Positions 1-6,542 are shown, counted from the first letter of the stretch. The stretch is DNA of 7,725 nucleotides from an uncultured Macromonas sp. (GCA_946481585.1 CAMLOF010000144.1:1-7725); one strand, 5' to 3'. The notes: generated by a model not told the origin, from the sequence alone. Numbers and translations: made by a program.

Positions 1-219
1 CTGGTCGCTGCCCAGCGTGCCGCCGGGGAACAGGTTGACCTTGATCTTGCCGCCGCTCTTGGCTTCCACCACTTCCTTGAACTTTTCCATGCCCATGACG
101 ATGGGATGGCCCTTGGGGTTCTGGGTGGCGAACTTGATGGTCTTGTCTTGCGCGGAGGCCACGCCCACGGCGGCCAGGGCCGCGACAGCCAGAACGGATT
201 TGACGAACAAACGCTTCAT
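1..219 (-). CDS. dctP: TRAP transporter substrate-binding protein DctP, N-terminal part (cut by window edge)
   Basis: This is the periplasmic solute-binding component of a TRAP transporter, which captures an organic acid and delivers it to the DctQM membrane complex. Only the first 73 codons are present; the usual length is about 320-340 residues. Residues 1-23 form a clear signal peptide: K2 and R3, a hydrophobic Val/Ala/Leu core, and an A-S-A cleavage motif before Q24. The mature start contains IKFATQ, and residues near 43-73 follow the family pattern (GMEKFKEVVE, then SGGKI, then LFPGGTLGSDQ). The ATG is preceded by GGAG eight bases upstream. It lies 89 bases behind dctM on the same strand, with a strong hairpin between them. 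The binding-pocket residues, including the conserved Arg that pairs with the substrate carboxylate, lie beyond the window, so the substrate is unknown. Confidence 0.93.
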   Translation of the reverse strand, partial: MKRLFVKSVLAVAALAAVGVASAQDKTIKFATQNPKGHPIVMGMEKFKEVVEAKSGGKIKVNLFPGGTLGSDQ

Positions 220-231
220 GTGTGTGTCTCC
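220..231 (-). promoter_or_regulatory. dctP ribosome binding site with AC-repeat spacer
   Basis: On the minus strand GGAG (228-231) stands eight bases before the dctP ATG. The spacer is a run of AC dinucleotides that continues into the A of the start codon. The distance and sequence fit a good Shine-Dalgarno site and fix the dctP start. Confidence 0.7.
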
Positions 232-262
232 AGGAGTCGGTGGGTGCGCGTTGAGAGAGGTG

Positions 263-296
263 GCCACCGGCGCGGCGCAACCTGCGCGCCGGTGGC
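263..296 (-). other. Strong intercistronic hairpin between dctM and dctP
   Basis: Two perfectly complementary 12-base arms, 263-274 (GCCACCGGCGCG) and 285-296 (CGCGCCGGTGGC), enclose a 10-base loop. The element lies 12 bases after the dctM stop and 43 bases before the dctP start. On the transcribed strand it is followed by CACCTCTCTC, not by a run of U, so it is not a typical intrinsic terminator. Within a transporter operon such a structure commonly protects the upstream mRNA end or partly terminates transcription, giving the binding protein and the membrane parts different levels. That role is inference. Confidence 0.75.
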
Positions 297-308
297 TCGG
301 GTAAGGTG

Positions 309-1586
309 TCAGTAGAACCAGCGGGCCGGAACCATGACGATTTCGGGGAAGGCGATCATCAGGAACATGACCGCGAACTGCGCCAGCATGAAGGGCATGA
401 CGCCGCGCGTGACTTCGTCCATGGGCACCTTGCCCACGCCAGCCACGGTGTTGAGCACCGTGCCCACGGGCGGGGTGATGAGGCCGATGGCGTTGTTGAT
501 CATGAACACCACGCCGAAGTAGACCGGGTCGATGCCGGCGGCCTTGACGACGGGCATGAGCACGGGCGTGAGCAGCAGGATGGTGGGCGTCATGTCCAAC
601 GCCGTGCCCACGATCATCACCAGAATCATGATGGCCAGCATCAGCAGCTTGGGGCTGTCCAGCACCGGCTGCAGCAGCTCGATGACCTGCTGGGGCAGGT
701 TGGCCACGGTGATGAGCCAGGCCGACACCATGGCCGCGGCCACCAGGAACATCACCACCGCGCTGGTCTTGGCGGCCGAGACGAACAGCGGCAAAAGGTG
801 GCGCAGCTTGATCTCGCGGTACACGAAGAGGGAGATGGCCAGTGCGTAAACGGCGGCCACCACGGCGGCTTCGGTGGGGGTGAAGACACCGAACTTCAGG
901 CCGAACACCACGATGAAGGGCAGCACCAGGGCCCAGGTGGCGTCGCGCATGGCCTTGAGGATTTCGGCGCGCGACTTGCGCGGCGGCACGCTCACCTGCT
1001 CACGCCGTGCCAGCCACCACCAGGTGAGCCACAGCGAGGCGCCCAGCAGAATGCCCGGCACGATACCCGCGAGGAAGAGCTTGGAGATGGAGACGTTGCC
1101 TGCCACGCCGAACACCACGAAGCCGATGCTGGGCGGGATGACCGGAGCGATGATGCCTGCCGAGGCGATCAAACCTGCCGAGCGCGCCTTGTCGTGACCG
1201 GCGGCCACCATCATGGGCAGCAGCAGCGAGGCCAGTGCGGCGGCGTCGGCCACGGCCGAGCCCGACAGCGCCGCCATGATGCACGCCGCCACGATGGTGA
1301 CGTAGCCCAGGCCGCCCTTGATGTGGCCGACCAGCGCCATGGCGAAGTTCACGATCCGCCGCGACAGGCCGCCTGCGTTCATGATTTCGCCTGCCAGCAT
1401 GAAGAAGGGCACCGCCAGCAGCGGGAAGCTGTTGGCGCCTTCCAGCAGGTTCTGCGCCAGGATCTGCGCGTCGAACATGTCCAGGTGCCACATCAGGGCC
1501 ACGCCGCACAGCAGCAGCGAAAACGCGATGGGTATGCCCAGCGCCATGGCCCCGAGCAGAGAGAAGAGAAAAACGGTGATCGTCAT
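309..1586 (-). CDS. dctM: TRAP transporter large permease subunit DctM
   Basis: This 425-residue inner-membrane protein is the ion-coupled translocation subunit of a TRAP transporter, working with DctQ and the periplasmic DctP. The length is the family norm, and most of the chain is hydrophobic, consistent with about a dozen membrane segments. Family signatures are present: GSAVADAAALAS near residues 109-120, AGIIAPVIPPSIGF near 143-155, GTALDMTPTILLLTPVLMP near 327-345, and NNAIGLITPPVGTVLN near 364-379. The two PP-containing loops belong to the inverted-repeat helical hairpins that form the transport site. It starts 11 bases after the dctQ stop; a weak AGGT five bases before the ATG and the short gap suggest translational coupling. 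The sequence does not reveal the substrate; TRAP systems mostly carry organic acids. Confidence 0.96.
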   Translation of the reverse strand: MTITVFLFSLLGAMALGIPIAFSLLLCGVALMWHLDMFDAQILAQNLLEGANSFPLLAVPFFMLAGEIMNAGGLSRRIVNFAMALVGHIKGGLGYVTIVAACIMAALSGSAVADAAALASLLLPMMVAAGHDKARSAGLIASAGIIAPVIPPSIGFVVFGVAGNVSISKLFLAGIVPGILLGASLWLTWWWLARREQVSVPPRKSRAEILKAMRDATWALVLPFIVVFGLKFGVFTPTEAAVVAAVYALAISLFVYREIKLRHLLPLFVSAAKTSAVVMFLVAAAMVSAWLITVANLPQQVIELLQPVLDSPKLLMLAIMILVMIVGTALDMTPTILLLTPVLMPVVKAAGIDPVYFGVVFMINNAIGLITPPVGTVLNTVAGVGKVPMDEVTRGVMPFMLAQFAVMFLMIAFPEIVMVPARWFY

Positions 1587-1597
1587 GGCTGACCTGC

Positions 1598-2134
1598 TCA
1601 GTCCTTGCGGGGGGTGTCGTGGGGGGATTCCTCGGATTCCTGGAACATCTGCAGGTCTTCGTCACGGGTCTGCCCGGTGATGAGCTGCACGAAGTCGGCG
1701 AGGATGATCAGGCCACCCAGCACGGCAAATGCCATGCCAGGCATGTAGACGAAGCTCATGGAGACTTCCATCACGGCGCTGGTGCTTTCCCAGTTGATCT
1801 TGACCTGCTCGTAAGAGCCGCTCCAGATCAGCCAGCACACCGCCAGCATGGCCAGCTGGGCAATGCCTAGGCAGACCTTCTTGCCCGCGGGGGGAAGGCG
1901 CCCAACCAGCATGTCGGTGCCCAGGTGGCCGTGTTCGCGCAACGCCGCCACGGCACCCAGGAAGGTCACCCACACGAAAAGCCAGCGGGAAAGCTCTTCT
2001 GACAGCGTGATGCCAGAGTTGAACCCGTAGCGCAACACAACGTTGCCAAATACCAGTACGACCATGACCGCCAGCGCCGCGGCGATCAGCCATTCCAGGG
2101 CGCGGCAGTACGCGCCTATCCATTTACGGACCAT
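1598..2134 (-). CDS. dctQ: TRAP transporter small permease subunit DctQ
   Basis: This 178-residue protein is the small membrane subunit of the TRAP transporter and pairs with DctM. Four hydrophobic segments are visible at about residues 14-34, 50-65, 87-107 and 127-150. The family motif SEELSRWLFVWVTFLGA (about 45-61) is followed by REHGHLGTDML, both typical of DctQ. The C-terminal 25 residues are hydrophilic and acidic (RDEDLQMFQESEES), a likely cytoplasmic tail. The ATG has an excellent ribosome site, AAAGGAG, six bases upstream. It is the first gene of the dctQ-dctM-dctP run and sits 114 bases downstream of the TetR gene in the same orientation, so both reading through from the regulator and an own promoter are possible. 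Confidence 0.94.
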   Translation of the reverse strand: MVRKWIGAYCRALEWLIAAALAVMVVLVFGNVVLRYGFNSGITLSEELSRWLFVWVTFLGAVAALREHGHLGTDMLVGRLPPAGKKVCLGIAQLAMLAVCWLIWSGSYEQVKINWESTSAVMEVSMSFVYMPGMAFAVLGGLIILADFVQLITGQTRDEDLQMFQESEESPHDTPRKD

Positions 2135-2140
2135 CGGAAT

Positions 2141-2147
2141 CTCCTTT
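2141..2147 (-). promoter_or_regulatory. dctQ ribosome binding site
   Basis: On the minus strand AAAGGAG ends six bases before the dctQ ATG. It is a near-consensus Shine-Dalgarno sequence and the strongest in the window. Confidence 0.8.
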
Positions 2148-2164
2148 GCCGGTATTTTTGTACG

Positions 2165-2176
2165 AACTGGTTAGTT
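2165..2176. promoter_or_regulatory. Second short inverted repeat in the dctQ leader (AACT-N4-AGTT)
   Basis: AACT and AGTT form a four-base inverted repeat with a four-base centre, overlapping the start of transcription predicted from the TATAAA box. It could be part of an operator, but a repeat this short can arise by chance in an AT-rich patch. Confidence 0.15.
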
Positions 2177-2178
2177 TT

Positions 2179-2201
2179 TTTATAGGGGTAAACCACTACC
2201 C
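2179..2201 (-). promoter_or_regulatory. Candidate dctQMP promoter -10 box with adjacent operator-like inverted repeat
   Basis: In the AT-rich gap before dctQ the minus strand reads TATAAA (2179-2184), five of six matches to the -10 consensus; transcription would start near 2172, leaving a leader of about 38 bases. One base upstream lies the inverted repeat GGGTA-N6-TACCC (2186-2201). No good -35 hexamer is seen at the right distance (ACACAC with a 17-base spacer). The repeat therefore occupies the -10/-35 spacer, where a repressor would block RNA polymerase. The TetR protein encoded next door is the obvious candidate to bind it, but that is inference. Confidence 0.35.
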
Positions 2202-2230
2202 GTGTGTTTTGGCTGTTTTCTGGCGTGGGG

Positions 2231-2247
2231 GGCGCCTGGGCGCCAGG
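2231..2247 (-). other. GC-rich hairpin just after the tetR stop codon
   Basis: Two alternative small hairpins overlap here: GGCGC-CTGG-GCGCC (2231-2244) and CCTGG-GCG-CCAGG (2235-2247). They begin two bases after the TetR stop codon. On the transcribed strand they are followed by a C-run and then GCCAGAAAAC, with no U-tract, so this is at best a weak terminator and read-through into dctQ is plausible. Confidence 0.3.
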
Positions 2248-2248
2248 G

Positions 2249-2941
2249 TCAGGCGCGGTCGGCGCGCATGTAGCGCACGATCATCTCGACCACGTTGTCG
2301 CGGCGCTGTGCCACGGCCTCGGGCGTGAGGCCGTCACATTTGAAGATGAGGTCGAACGTGTGGCGGTTAGAGACGTTGAAGAACGCCAGCGCCGAAATGG
2401 AGGCGTGCAGGTCCAGCGGGTCCAGCCCCGGGCGGAAGACACCTTGGGAAACGCCACGGTCGTACAGTTGGCGGATGGCCGAGATCGCGGGAACGTTGAG
2501 TTCCTGGATGAAGCGGCTTTGTGCCAGGTACTGCCCCCGGTTGATGTTTTCAGACATCACGAGGCGGATGTAGGGCTCGTTGCTGCGGTGGTGGTCGAAG
2601 GTGTAGGCCACCAGTTTGCGCAAGGCTTCTTCGGGGGGCAGGTCTTCCAGGTGCAGGGCGGCTTCGTTCTGGCGCATGCGGCGGTACGACTCTTCCAGCA
2701 CGGCCAGATACAGGCCCTCTTTGCTGCCGAAGTAGTAGTAGATCATGCGCTTGCTGGTGTGCGTGGCTTCGGCGATCTCGTCGATGCGTGCCCCGGCCAG
2801 CCCCTTCTCGCCGAACTCCGCCGTGGCCACTTCCAGAATGTTGGCCATCGTGCGCTCAGGGTCGTTGGTGCGGGGGGTATCCCTTGGCACCTTCGTCTTG
2901 CGCGCAGGGCGGGCCGCTCTGGAATGTACGGTTTCGTTCAT
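2249..2941 (-). CDS. TetR/AcrR-family transcriptional regulator
   Basis: This 230-residue protein is a one-component repressor-type regulator. A basic N-terminal tail (residues 1-30, rich in Arg, Lys and Pro) precedes a TetR DNA-binding domain: ILEVATAEFGEKG, then the helix-turn-helix IDEIAEATHTSKRMIYYYFGSKEGLY at about residues 53-78. The rest is an all-helical ligand and dimerisation domain; the SENINRG and FFNVSNRHTF stretches resemble the NicS/RutR-like group of C-terminal domains common in beta-proteobacteria (recognised by eye). I start at the ATG at 2941. The frame is open to a TTG at 2974, but no ribosome site precedes that codon and its bases form part of a likely -35 box. The gene is co-directional with dctQMP and divergent from the EthD-like gene, so it may control both. 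The ligand is unknown; an acid or acyl-CoA would suit the neighbourhood. Confidence 0.9.
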   Translation of the reverse strand: MNETVHSRAARPARKTKVPRDTPRTNDPERTMANILEVATAEFGEKGLAGARIDEIAEATHTSKRMIYYYFGSKEGLYLAVLEESYRRMRQNEAALHLEDLPPEEALRKLVAYTFDHHRSNEPYIRLVMSENINRGQYLAQSRFIQELNVPAISAIRQLYDRGVSQGVFRPGLDPLDLHASISALAFFNVSNRHTFDLIFKCDGLTPEAVAQRRDNVVEMIVRYMRADRA

Positions 2942-2947
2942 TCCGGA

Positions 2948-2974
2948 AGTATAGGCGCCATCCCCCCGTGCCAA
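2948..2974 (-). promoter_or_regulatory. Candidate tetR promoter, possibly giving a leaderless mRNA
   Basis: On the minus strand TTGGCA (2969-2974, five of six matches to -35) is followed after 15 bases by TATACT (2948-2953, five of six matches to -10). Starting six or seven bases downstream of the -10 box, transcription would begin on or next to the A of the ATG at 2941. No Shine-Dalgarno sequence precedes that ATG, which agrees with a leaderless message. The 15-base spacer is shorter than the ideal 17. Confidence 0.4.
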
Positions 2975-3020
2975 AGGGTATGCACTTGATGCTAAGGTGG
3001 GGCATTAGGACAAGACCAAT

Positions 3021-3038
3021 GGGCGAACGCCCGAGGAG
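3021..3038 (+). promoter_or_regulatory. Small hairpin and ribosome binding site before the EthD-like gene
   Basis: GGGC-GAAC-GCCC (3021-3032) is a short perfect hairpin, immediately followed by AGGAG (3034-3038), which stands eight bases before the ATG at 3047. The ribosome site fixes the start of the plus-strand gene. The hairpin next to it could influence translation, though four pairs with a four-base loop is only modestly stable. Confidence 0.5.
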
Positions 3039-3046
3039 AAACAGGT

Positions 3047-3751
3047 ATGGCGTTACAAGGCAAGGCCGCACTGGCCATGTGGTGGGACATGGCGCTGGAG
3101 CAGCGTGAGGAGTTTGAACACTGGCACAGCCACGAGCACTTCCCCGAACGCCTGGGTGTGGAAGGCTTCATGCGCGCGTCGCGCTGGCTGGCGGCCGACG
3201 GTGGTGAACGCGTGTTCGTGCTGTATGAACTCCAAGACCATTCGGTGTTGTCTTCACCGGCCTACCAGGCCAGGTTGAATGCGCCCACACCTTGGTCAAC
3301 CAAAATGATGCCGCACCACCGCAACATGAACCGCGCGCAGTGTCGTGTGCTGGCGTCTGCGGGCGGCGTGGTGGCGGGCCATGTGTTGACGCTGCGCTTC
3401 AGCCCCGCCGATGTGCCCGAGGCAGCGCTGGCGCAGGCCTGGGCCGACTTGGCCAAAGAGGTGGCGGGCTCGCCCGGCATGGCGGGCCTGCACCTGCTGC
3501 GCCACGATGCACCCCAGATGGCGCAGACCACGGAGCAGCGCATTCGCGGTGGCGACCAGGCACCGGATTGCATTGCCGTGGTCAGTGCTTTTGCATCGAG
3601 CGGACTGGACCGCTTCGAGGCGCGCGTGAAAGACCCTACTCAGGCCTCTACGCTGGGCCTGGGCGGCGCAGTGACAGGTGTGGCCGGGGAGCGCTACCGC
3701 CTGTCGTACTCGGCCATTGCCAAGGACGTGGCGGGCGTCACCCCGGTTTGA
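3047..3751 (+). CDS. Uncharacterised two-domain EthD/Dabb-like (dimeric alpha-beta barrel) protein
   Basis: This 234-residue soluble protein has no signal peptide or membrane segment. The N-terminal half (about 1-105) has the look of an EthD-like ferredoxin fold: an opening strand (ALAMWWDM), a helix with the cluster EHWHSHEHFPERL at residues 24-36, then GFMRASRW and the strand ERVFVLYELQD. The second half (about 107-230) repeats the pattern of strand, helix, strand (VLTLRFSP, then AWADLAKEVA, then GLHLLRHD) but lacks the His/Trp cluster. Such folds occur in small monooxygenases, cyclases and stress proteins that act on hydrophobic ring or acyl compounds; here no reaction can be assigned. It is the only plus-strand gene, divergent from the TetR gene across 105 bases and tail-to-tail with the CoA-transferase gene. 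Divergence suggests shared control by the TetR protein. Existence as a gene is well supported by its ribosome site and codon use; the family is a by-eye call. Confidence 0.85.
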   Translation: MALQGKAALAMWWDMALEQREEFEHWHSHEHFPERLGVEGFMRASRWLAADGGERVFVLYELQDHSVLSSPAYQARLNAPTPWSTKMMPHHRNMNRAQCRVLASAGGVVAGHVLTLRFSPADVPEAALAQAWADLAKEVAGSPGMAGLHLLRHDAPQMAQTTEQRIRGGDQAPDCIAVVSAFASSGLDRFEARVKDPTQASTLGLGGAVTGVAGERYRLSYSAIAKDVAGVTPV

Positions 3752-3773
3752 AGCCCAGCCGTGTGGAGGCCAC

Positions 3774-5369
3774 TCAGGCGCTGACCGCCGATGTGGCCGT
3801 GAAGTGCTCTGCTTCCATTACACGCAGGTCGGCTGCCACCAGCGGGCGGAAGTCCATCTGGTCGAGCACGTCGCGCTGCAGGTCAATGCCGGGGGCAATC
3901 TCGAACAGCTCCACCCCCTGCGGCGTGAGGCGGAAGCTGGCGCGTTCGGTCAGGTAGAGCACCTGCTGCCCGCGCACCAGGCCCTGCGGGCCGCTGAAGG
4001 TGATCTGGTCCACCTTCTTCACGAGCTTGCGAACGCCGCCTTGCTGAAGCACGCGCATCTGGCCGTCGCCGGTTTGCAGCTTCACGCCCTTGGCGGCCAG
4101 CGTGCCGCAGAACACCACCTTGCGCGCGTTCTGCGCGATGTCGATGAAGCCGCCGGGGCCCACGGTCACACCGCCCAGGCGTGAGACGTTGACGCTGCCT
4201 TCTTCGTCGAACTCGCCGAAGCCGAGGAAGGCAATGTCCAGCCCGCCGCCGCCGTAGAAGTCGAACTGCGTGGCGGCGTCCAGCATGGCCGTGGCGTTGC
4301 GCGCGTAGCCGAAGAGCACGCCGTCCATCAGCGTGCCGCCGTAGGTGCCGTGTTCAATGGTCTGGTAGATGCGGTGCTGCTCGTTGCGCGCGGCAATCAG
4401 CTTGGCCACGGCGTCGGGCACGCCCACGCCGTAGTTGATGACCGGGCGCGCCTTGCCGGTGTTGAACAGCTCCACGGCGGCGCGGCGGGCCACGGCCTGC
4501 CGTTCGCTGAAGGCTTCCTGTGAGGCGGCCAGTTCGCGCGCGTGGTCTTCGGCTTCGCTGGCGTGTCGGGCGTCGCCGGTGAGTTCGCCGCTGAAGGCCG
4601 GGTCGAAGGGGATGGCGTAGCTGGTCTGCTGGTACGGGTCCACCACGATGGCATCTACCCAGGCCGAGGGAATGCGTACCTCGCGCGCCTTGAGTGCGCC
4701 CTTGGGCAGGCGTTCCTTGACCTGCACGATCACCTTGCCGCCGCTGTTGCGCGCGGCCAGCGCGAGCGATTGGGCGTCGAGGTTGGCGGCCTCGTGTTCG
4801 AAGCTGATGTTGCCGTCTTCATCGGCGGCGCTGGCACGCACGATGGCCACGTGGATGGGGAAGGGTTTGTAGCGCAGGTATTCGTGCCCGTCGATGTGGA
4901 TGACCTCGGCCAGGTCGTCCTTGGCGGCGTCGTTCATGCGGCCGCCGCCGAAGCGCGGGTCGCACACGGTGCCCAGGCCGACGTGGCTGATGAGGCCGGG
5001 CCGGCCTGCGCCGATCTCGCGCATCAACTGGCTGCTCACCCCGCCGGGCAGGATGTAGGCCTCGATCTTGTTGTCCAGCGCCAGTTGCTGCATGGCGGGT
5101 GACCACACCCAGTGCCCTCCGATGACGCGTTTGACCAGCCCTTCATGGGCGAAGCAGTTCATGCCCTTGGTCTTCTTGTCGCCAATGCCCAGTGCGTGCA
5201 TGACGGTGAGGTTGCGCGGCTGCTGCGTGGCCAGGTAGCGGGCCTGCACGGCCTCGAACAGGTAGGTGGCTTCCATCAGGCCGCCACCGCCGCCCATCAG
5301 GCCCACGGTGTCGCCGTCCTGGATGAGTTGTGCCGCCTCGGCGGCCGTCATGAATTTGCTGTCACTCAT
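3774..5369 (-). CDS. Family I acyl-CoA transferase (propionate/acetate CoA-transferase type, fused alpha and beta domains)
   Basis: The enzyme moves CoA from a donor such as acetyl- or succinyl-CoA to a carboxylic acid, via a glutamyl-CoA thioester, in the cytoplasm. The 531 residues hold both halves of the family: the alpha-like part (about 1-260) with a glycine-rich loop GLMGGGGG (23-30) and CDPRFGGGRMN (136-146), and the beta-like part (about 290-520). The catalytic Glu is E339 in QTIEHGTYGG, equivalent to the ESGxxGG motif of propionate CoA-transferases, and the oxyanion-loop motif GVGVP is at 314-318. The length matches single-chain enzymes such as Pct and YdiF. The ATG has GGAG six bases upstream and lies 12 bases after the dehydrogenase stop, so the two are co-transcribed and probably act in sequence. 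Substrate is not evident. It converges on the EthD-like gene with a 22-base gap. Confidence 0.93.
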   Translation of the reverse strand: MSDSKFMTAAEAAQLIQDGDTVGLMGGGGGLMEATYLFEAVQARYLATQQPRNLTVMHALGIGDKKTKGMNCFAHEGLVKRVIGGHWVWSPAMQQLALDNKIEAYILPGGVSSQLMREIGAGRPGLISHVGLGTVCDPRFGGGRMNDAAKDDLAEVIHIDGHEYLRYKPFPIHVAIVRASAADEDGNISFEHEAANLDAQSLALAARNSGGKVIVQVKERLPKGALKAREVRIPSAWVDAIVVDPYQQTSYAIPFDPAFSGELTGDARHASEAEDHARELAASQEAFSERQAVARRAAVELFNTGKARPVINYGVGVPDAVAKLIAARNEQHRIYQTIEHGTYGGTLMDGVLFGYARNATAMLDAATQFDFYGGGGLDIAFLGFGEFDEEGSVNVSRLGGVTVGPGGFIDIAQNARKVVFCGTLAAKGVKLQTGDGQMRVLQQGGVRKLVKKVDQITFSGPQGLVRGQQVLYLTERASFRLTPQGVELFEIAPGIDLQRDVLDQMDFRPLVAADLRVMEAEHFTATSAVSA

Positions 5370-5381
5370 GGCTGGCTCCGT

Positions 5382-6542
5382 TCAACGGTGCACGTCGAAG
5401 AGGGCTGCGCCCTTCTTCATTGCGCTCTTGGCGATCACGCCACGGTGGATTTCGCTGGTGCCGTCGAAGATGCGGTAGATGCGCGAGTCGCGGTAGTAGC
5501 GCTCGATGGGCAGTTCCTTGCAGAAGCCCATGCCGCCGAACACCTGCACGGCGCGGTCCACCACGCGGCCCAGCGTCTCGGCGGCGTGCACCTTGACCAT
5601 GGCGATCTGCTCGCGTGCGTCCAGGCCTTGGTCCAGCATCCACGCGGCGTGATAGACCATCCAGCGCGCAGCGTTGATCTCTATCACGCTGTCGGCCAGC
5701 ATCTGCTGCACCATCTGGAAGTCGCCAATGCGCTGGCCGAACTGCTTGCGGTCGTTGGCGTAGGCGACCATCATTTCGCACACGTGGCTGGCCTTGCCCA
5801 CGGCGCGTGCGCCCACCTGCGCCAGGCGCACCACGTTGAGCGCACCCATGGCCAGCTTGAAGCCCTGGCCCTGTTCGCCCAGCAGGGCGGCGTCTTCCAG
5901 TTCCACGTTGTCGAAGAACAGCTCCAGGTGGGGCGTGCCGCGCAGGCCCATCATCTTCTGGTCCTTGCCCACGGTGAAGCCGGGCAGGCCCTTGTCCACC
6001 ATGAACATGCTGATTTCTTTTTCACCCGTGCGTGCGGAGACGAGGAAGAAGTCGCTCCACTCGCCGTCGCTGATGAAGTGCTTGCTGCCGTTGAGCACCC
6101 AACCGTTGGCGGTCTTGCGCGCGGTGGTCTTGATGCCCGCAGCGTCGGAGCCCGCGCCGGATTCGGTGATGGTGATGGCGCAGGTGCGCTTGCCTTCCAC
6201 GGCGGGCTTGAGCCAGCGCTCCACCTGTTCGCCCTTGCAGTGCAGCAGGGGCTCGTAAACGTTGCCGAAGGCGCGGCGGATGAGGATGTCGGTGGTGTGG
6301 CCGAACTGCTCTTCACACAGGATGCGGTCCATGTTGGACAGGCCGCCGCCACCCAGCTCGGCGGGCATGTTCATGGCGTACAGGCCGAGCGACTTGGCCT
6401 TGTCGTGGATGGCCTGGGCCTTGACGGGGTCCAGGAACCCTTTGTCCTCGATCTCGTCTTCCAGTGGCTTGAGTTCTTCGGCAATGAAACGGCGCACCGT
6501 CTCGATCATCATCTTCTGTTCGTCGTTCAGGGAAAAGTCCAT
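5382..6542 (-). CDS. Acyl-CoA dehydrogenase family flavoenzyme with Asp at the usual catalytic Glu position
   Basis: This FAD enzyme of 386 residues would oxidise an acyl-CoA at the alpha-beta bond, passing electrons to electron-transfer flavoprotein, or reduce an enoyl-CoA. Domains run in the usual order: N-terminal helices (LNDEQKMMIETVRRF at about 5-19), the middle FAD domain with CAITITESGAGSD (121-133) and GSKHFISDG (152-160), and the C-terminal helices with RKQFGQRIGDFQ (265-276) and QVFGGMGF (333-340). The C-terminal signature YRDSRIYRIFDGTSEIHR (350-367) carries D360 where medium- and short-chain enzymes have the catalytic Glu (EGT), and the alternative helix-G position, Glu in isovaleryl-CoA dehydrogenase, is Val (LNVVR). 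I start at the ATG at 6542, with a weak GAGA five bases before it; an in-frame TTG at 6560 would add six residues but has no ribosome site. It is followed 12 bases later by the CoA-transferase. Confidence 0.93.
   Translation of the reverse strand: MDFSLNDEQKMMIETVRRFIAEELKPLEDEIEDKGFLDPVKAQAIHDKAKSLGLYAMNMPAELGGGGLSNMDRILCEEQFGHTTDILIRRAFGNVYEPLLHCKGEQVERWLKPAVEGKRTCAITITESGAGSDAAGIKTTARKTANGWVLNGSKHFISDGEWSDFFLVSARTGEKEISMFMVDKGLPGFTVGKDQKMMGLRGTPHLELFFDNVELEDAALLGEQGQGFKLAMGALNVVRLAQVGARAVGKASHVCEMMVAYANDRKQFGQRIGDFQMVQQMLADSVIEINAARWMVYHAAWMLDQGLDAREQIAMVKVHAAETLGRVVDRAVQVFGGMGFCKELPIERYYRDSRIYRIFDGTSEIHRGVIAKSAMKKGAALFDVHR

Noticed and set aside
306..1592. A 428-codon plus-strand open frame opposite dctM.
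   Set aside because: The translation is an extreme His/Gln/Asp/Arg-rich string that mirrors the hydrophobic codons of DctM, and no ribosome site is present.
2231..2247. The GC hairpin after tetR as an intrinsic terminator.
   Set aside because: The stem is only five pairs and is followed by C-rich sequence instead of a U-tract.
2942..2974. An 11-residue N-terminal extension of the TetR protein starting from TTG at 2974.
   Set aside because: No ribosome site precedes it, the ATG at 2941 is a better start codon, and the TTG overlaps a strong -35-like hexamer.
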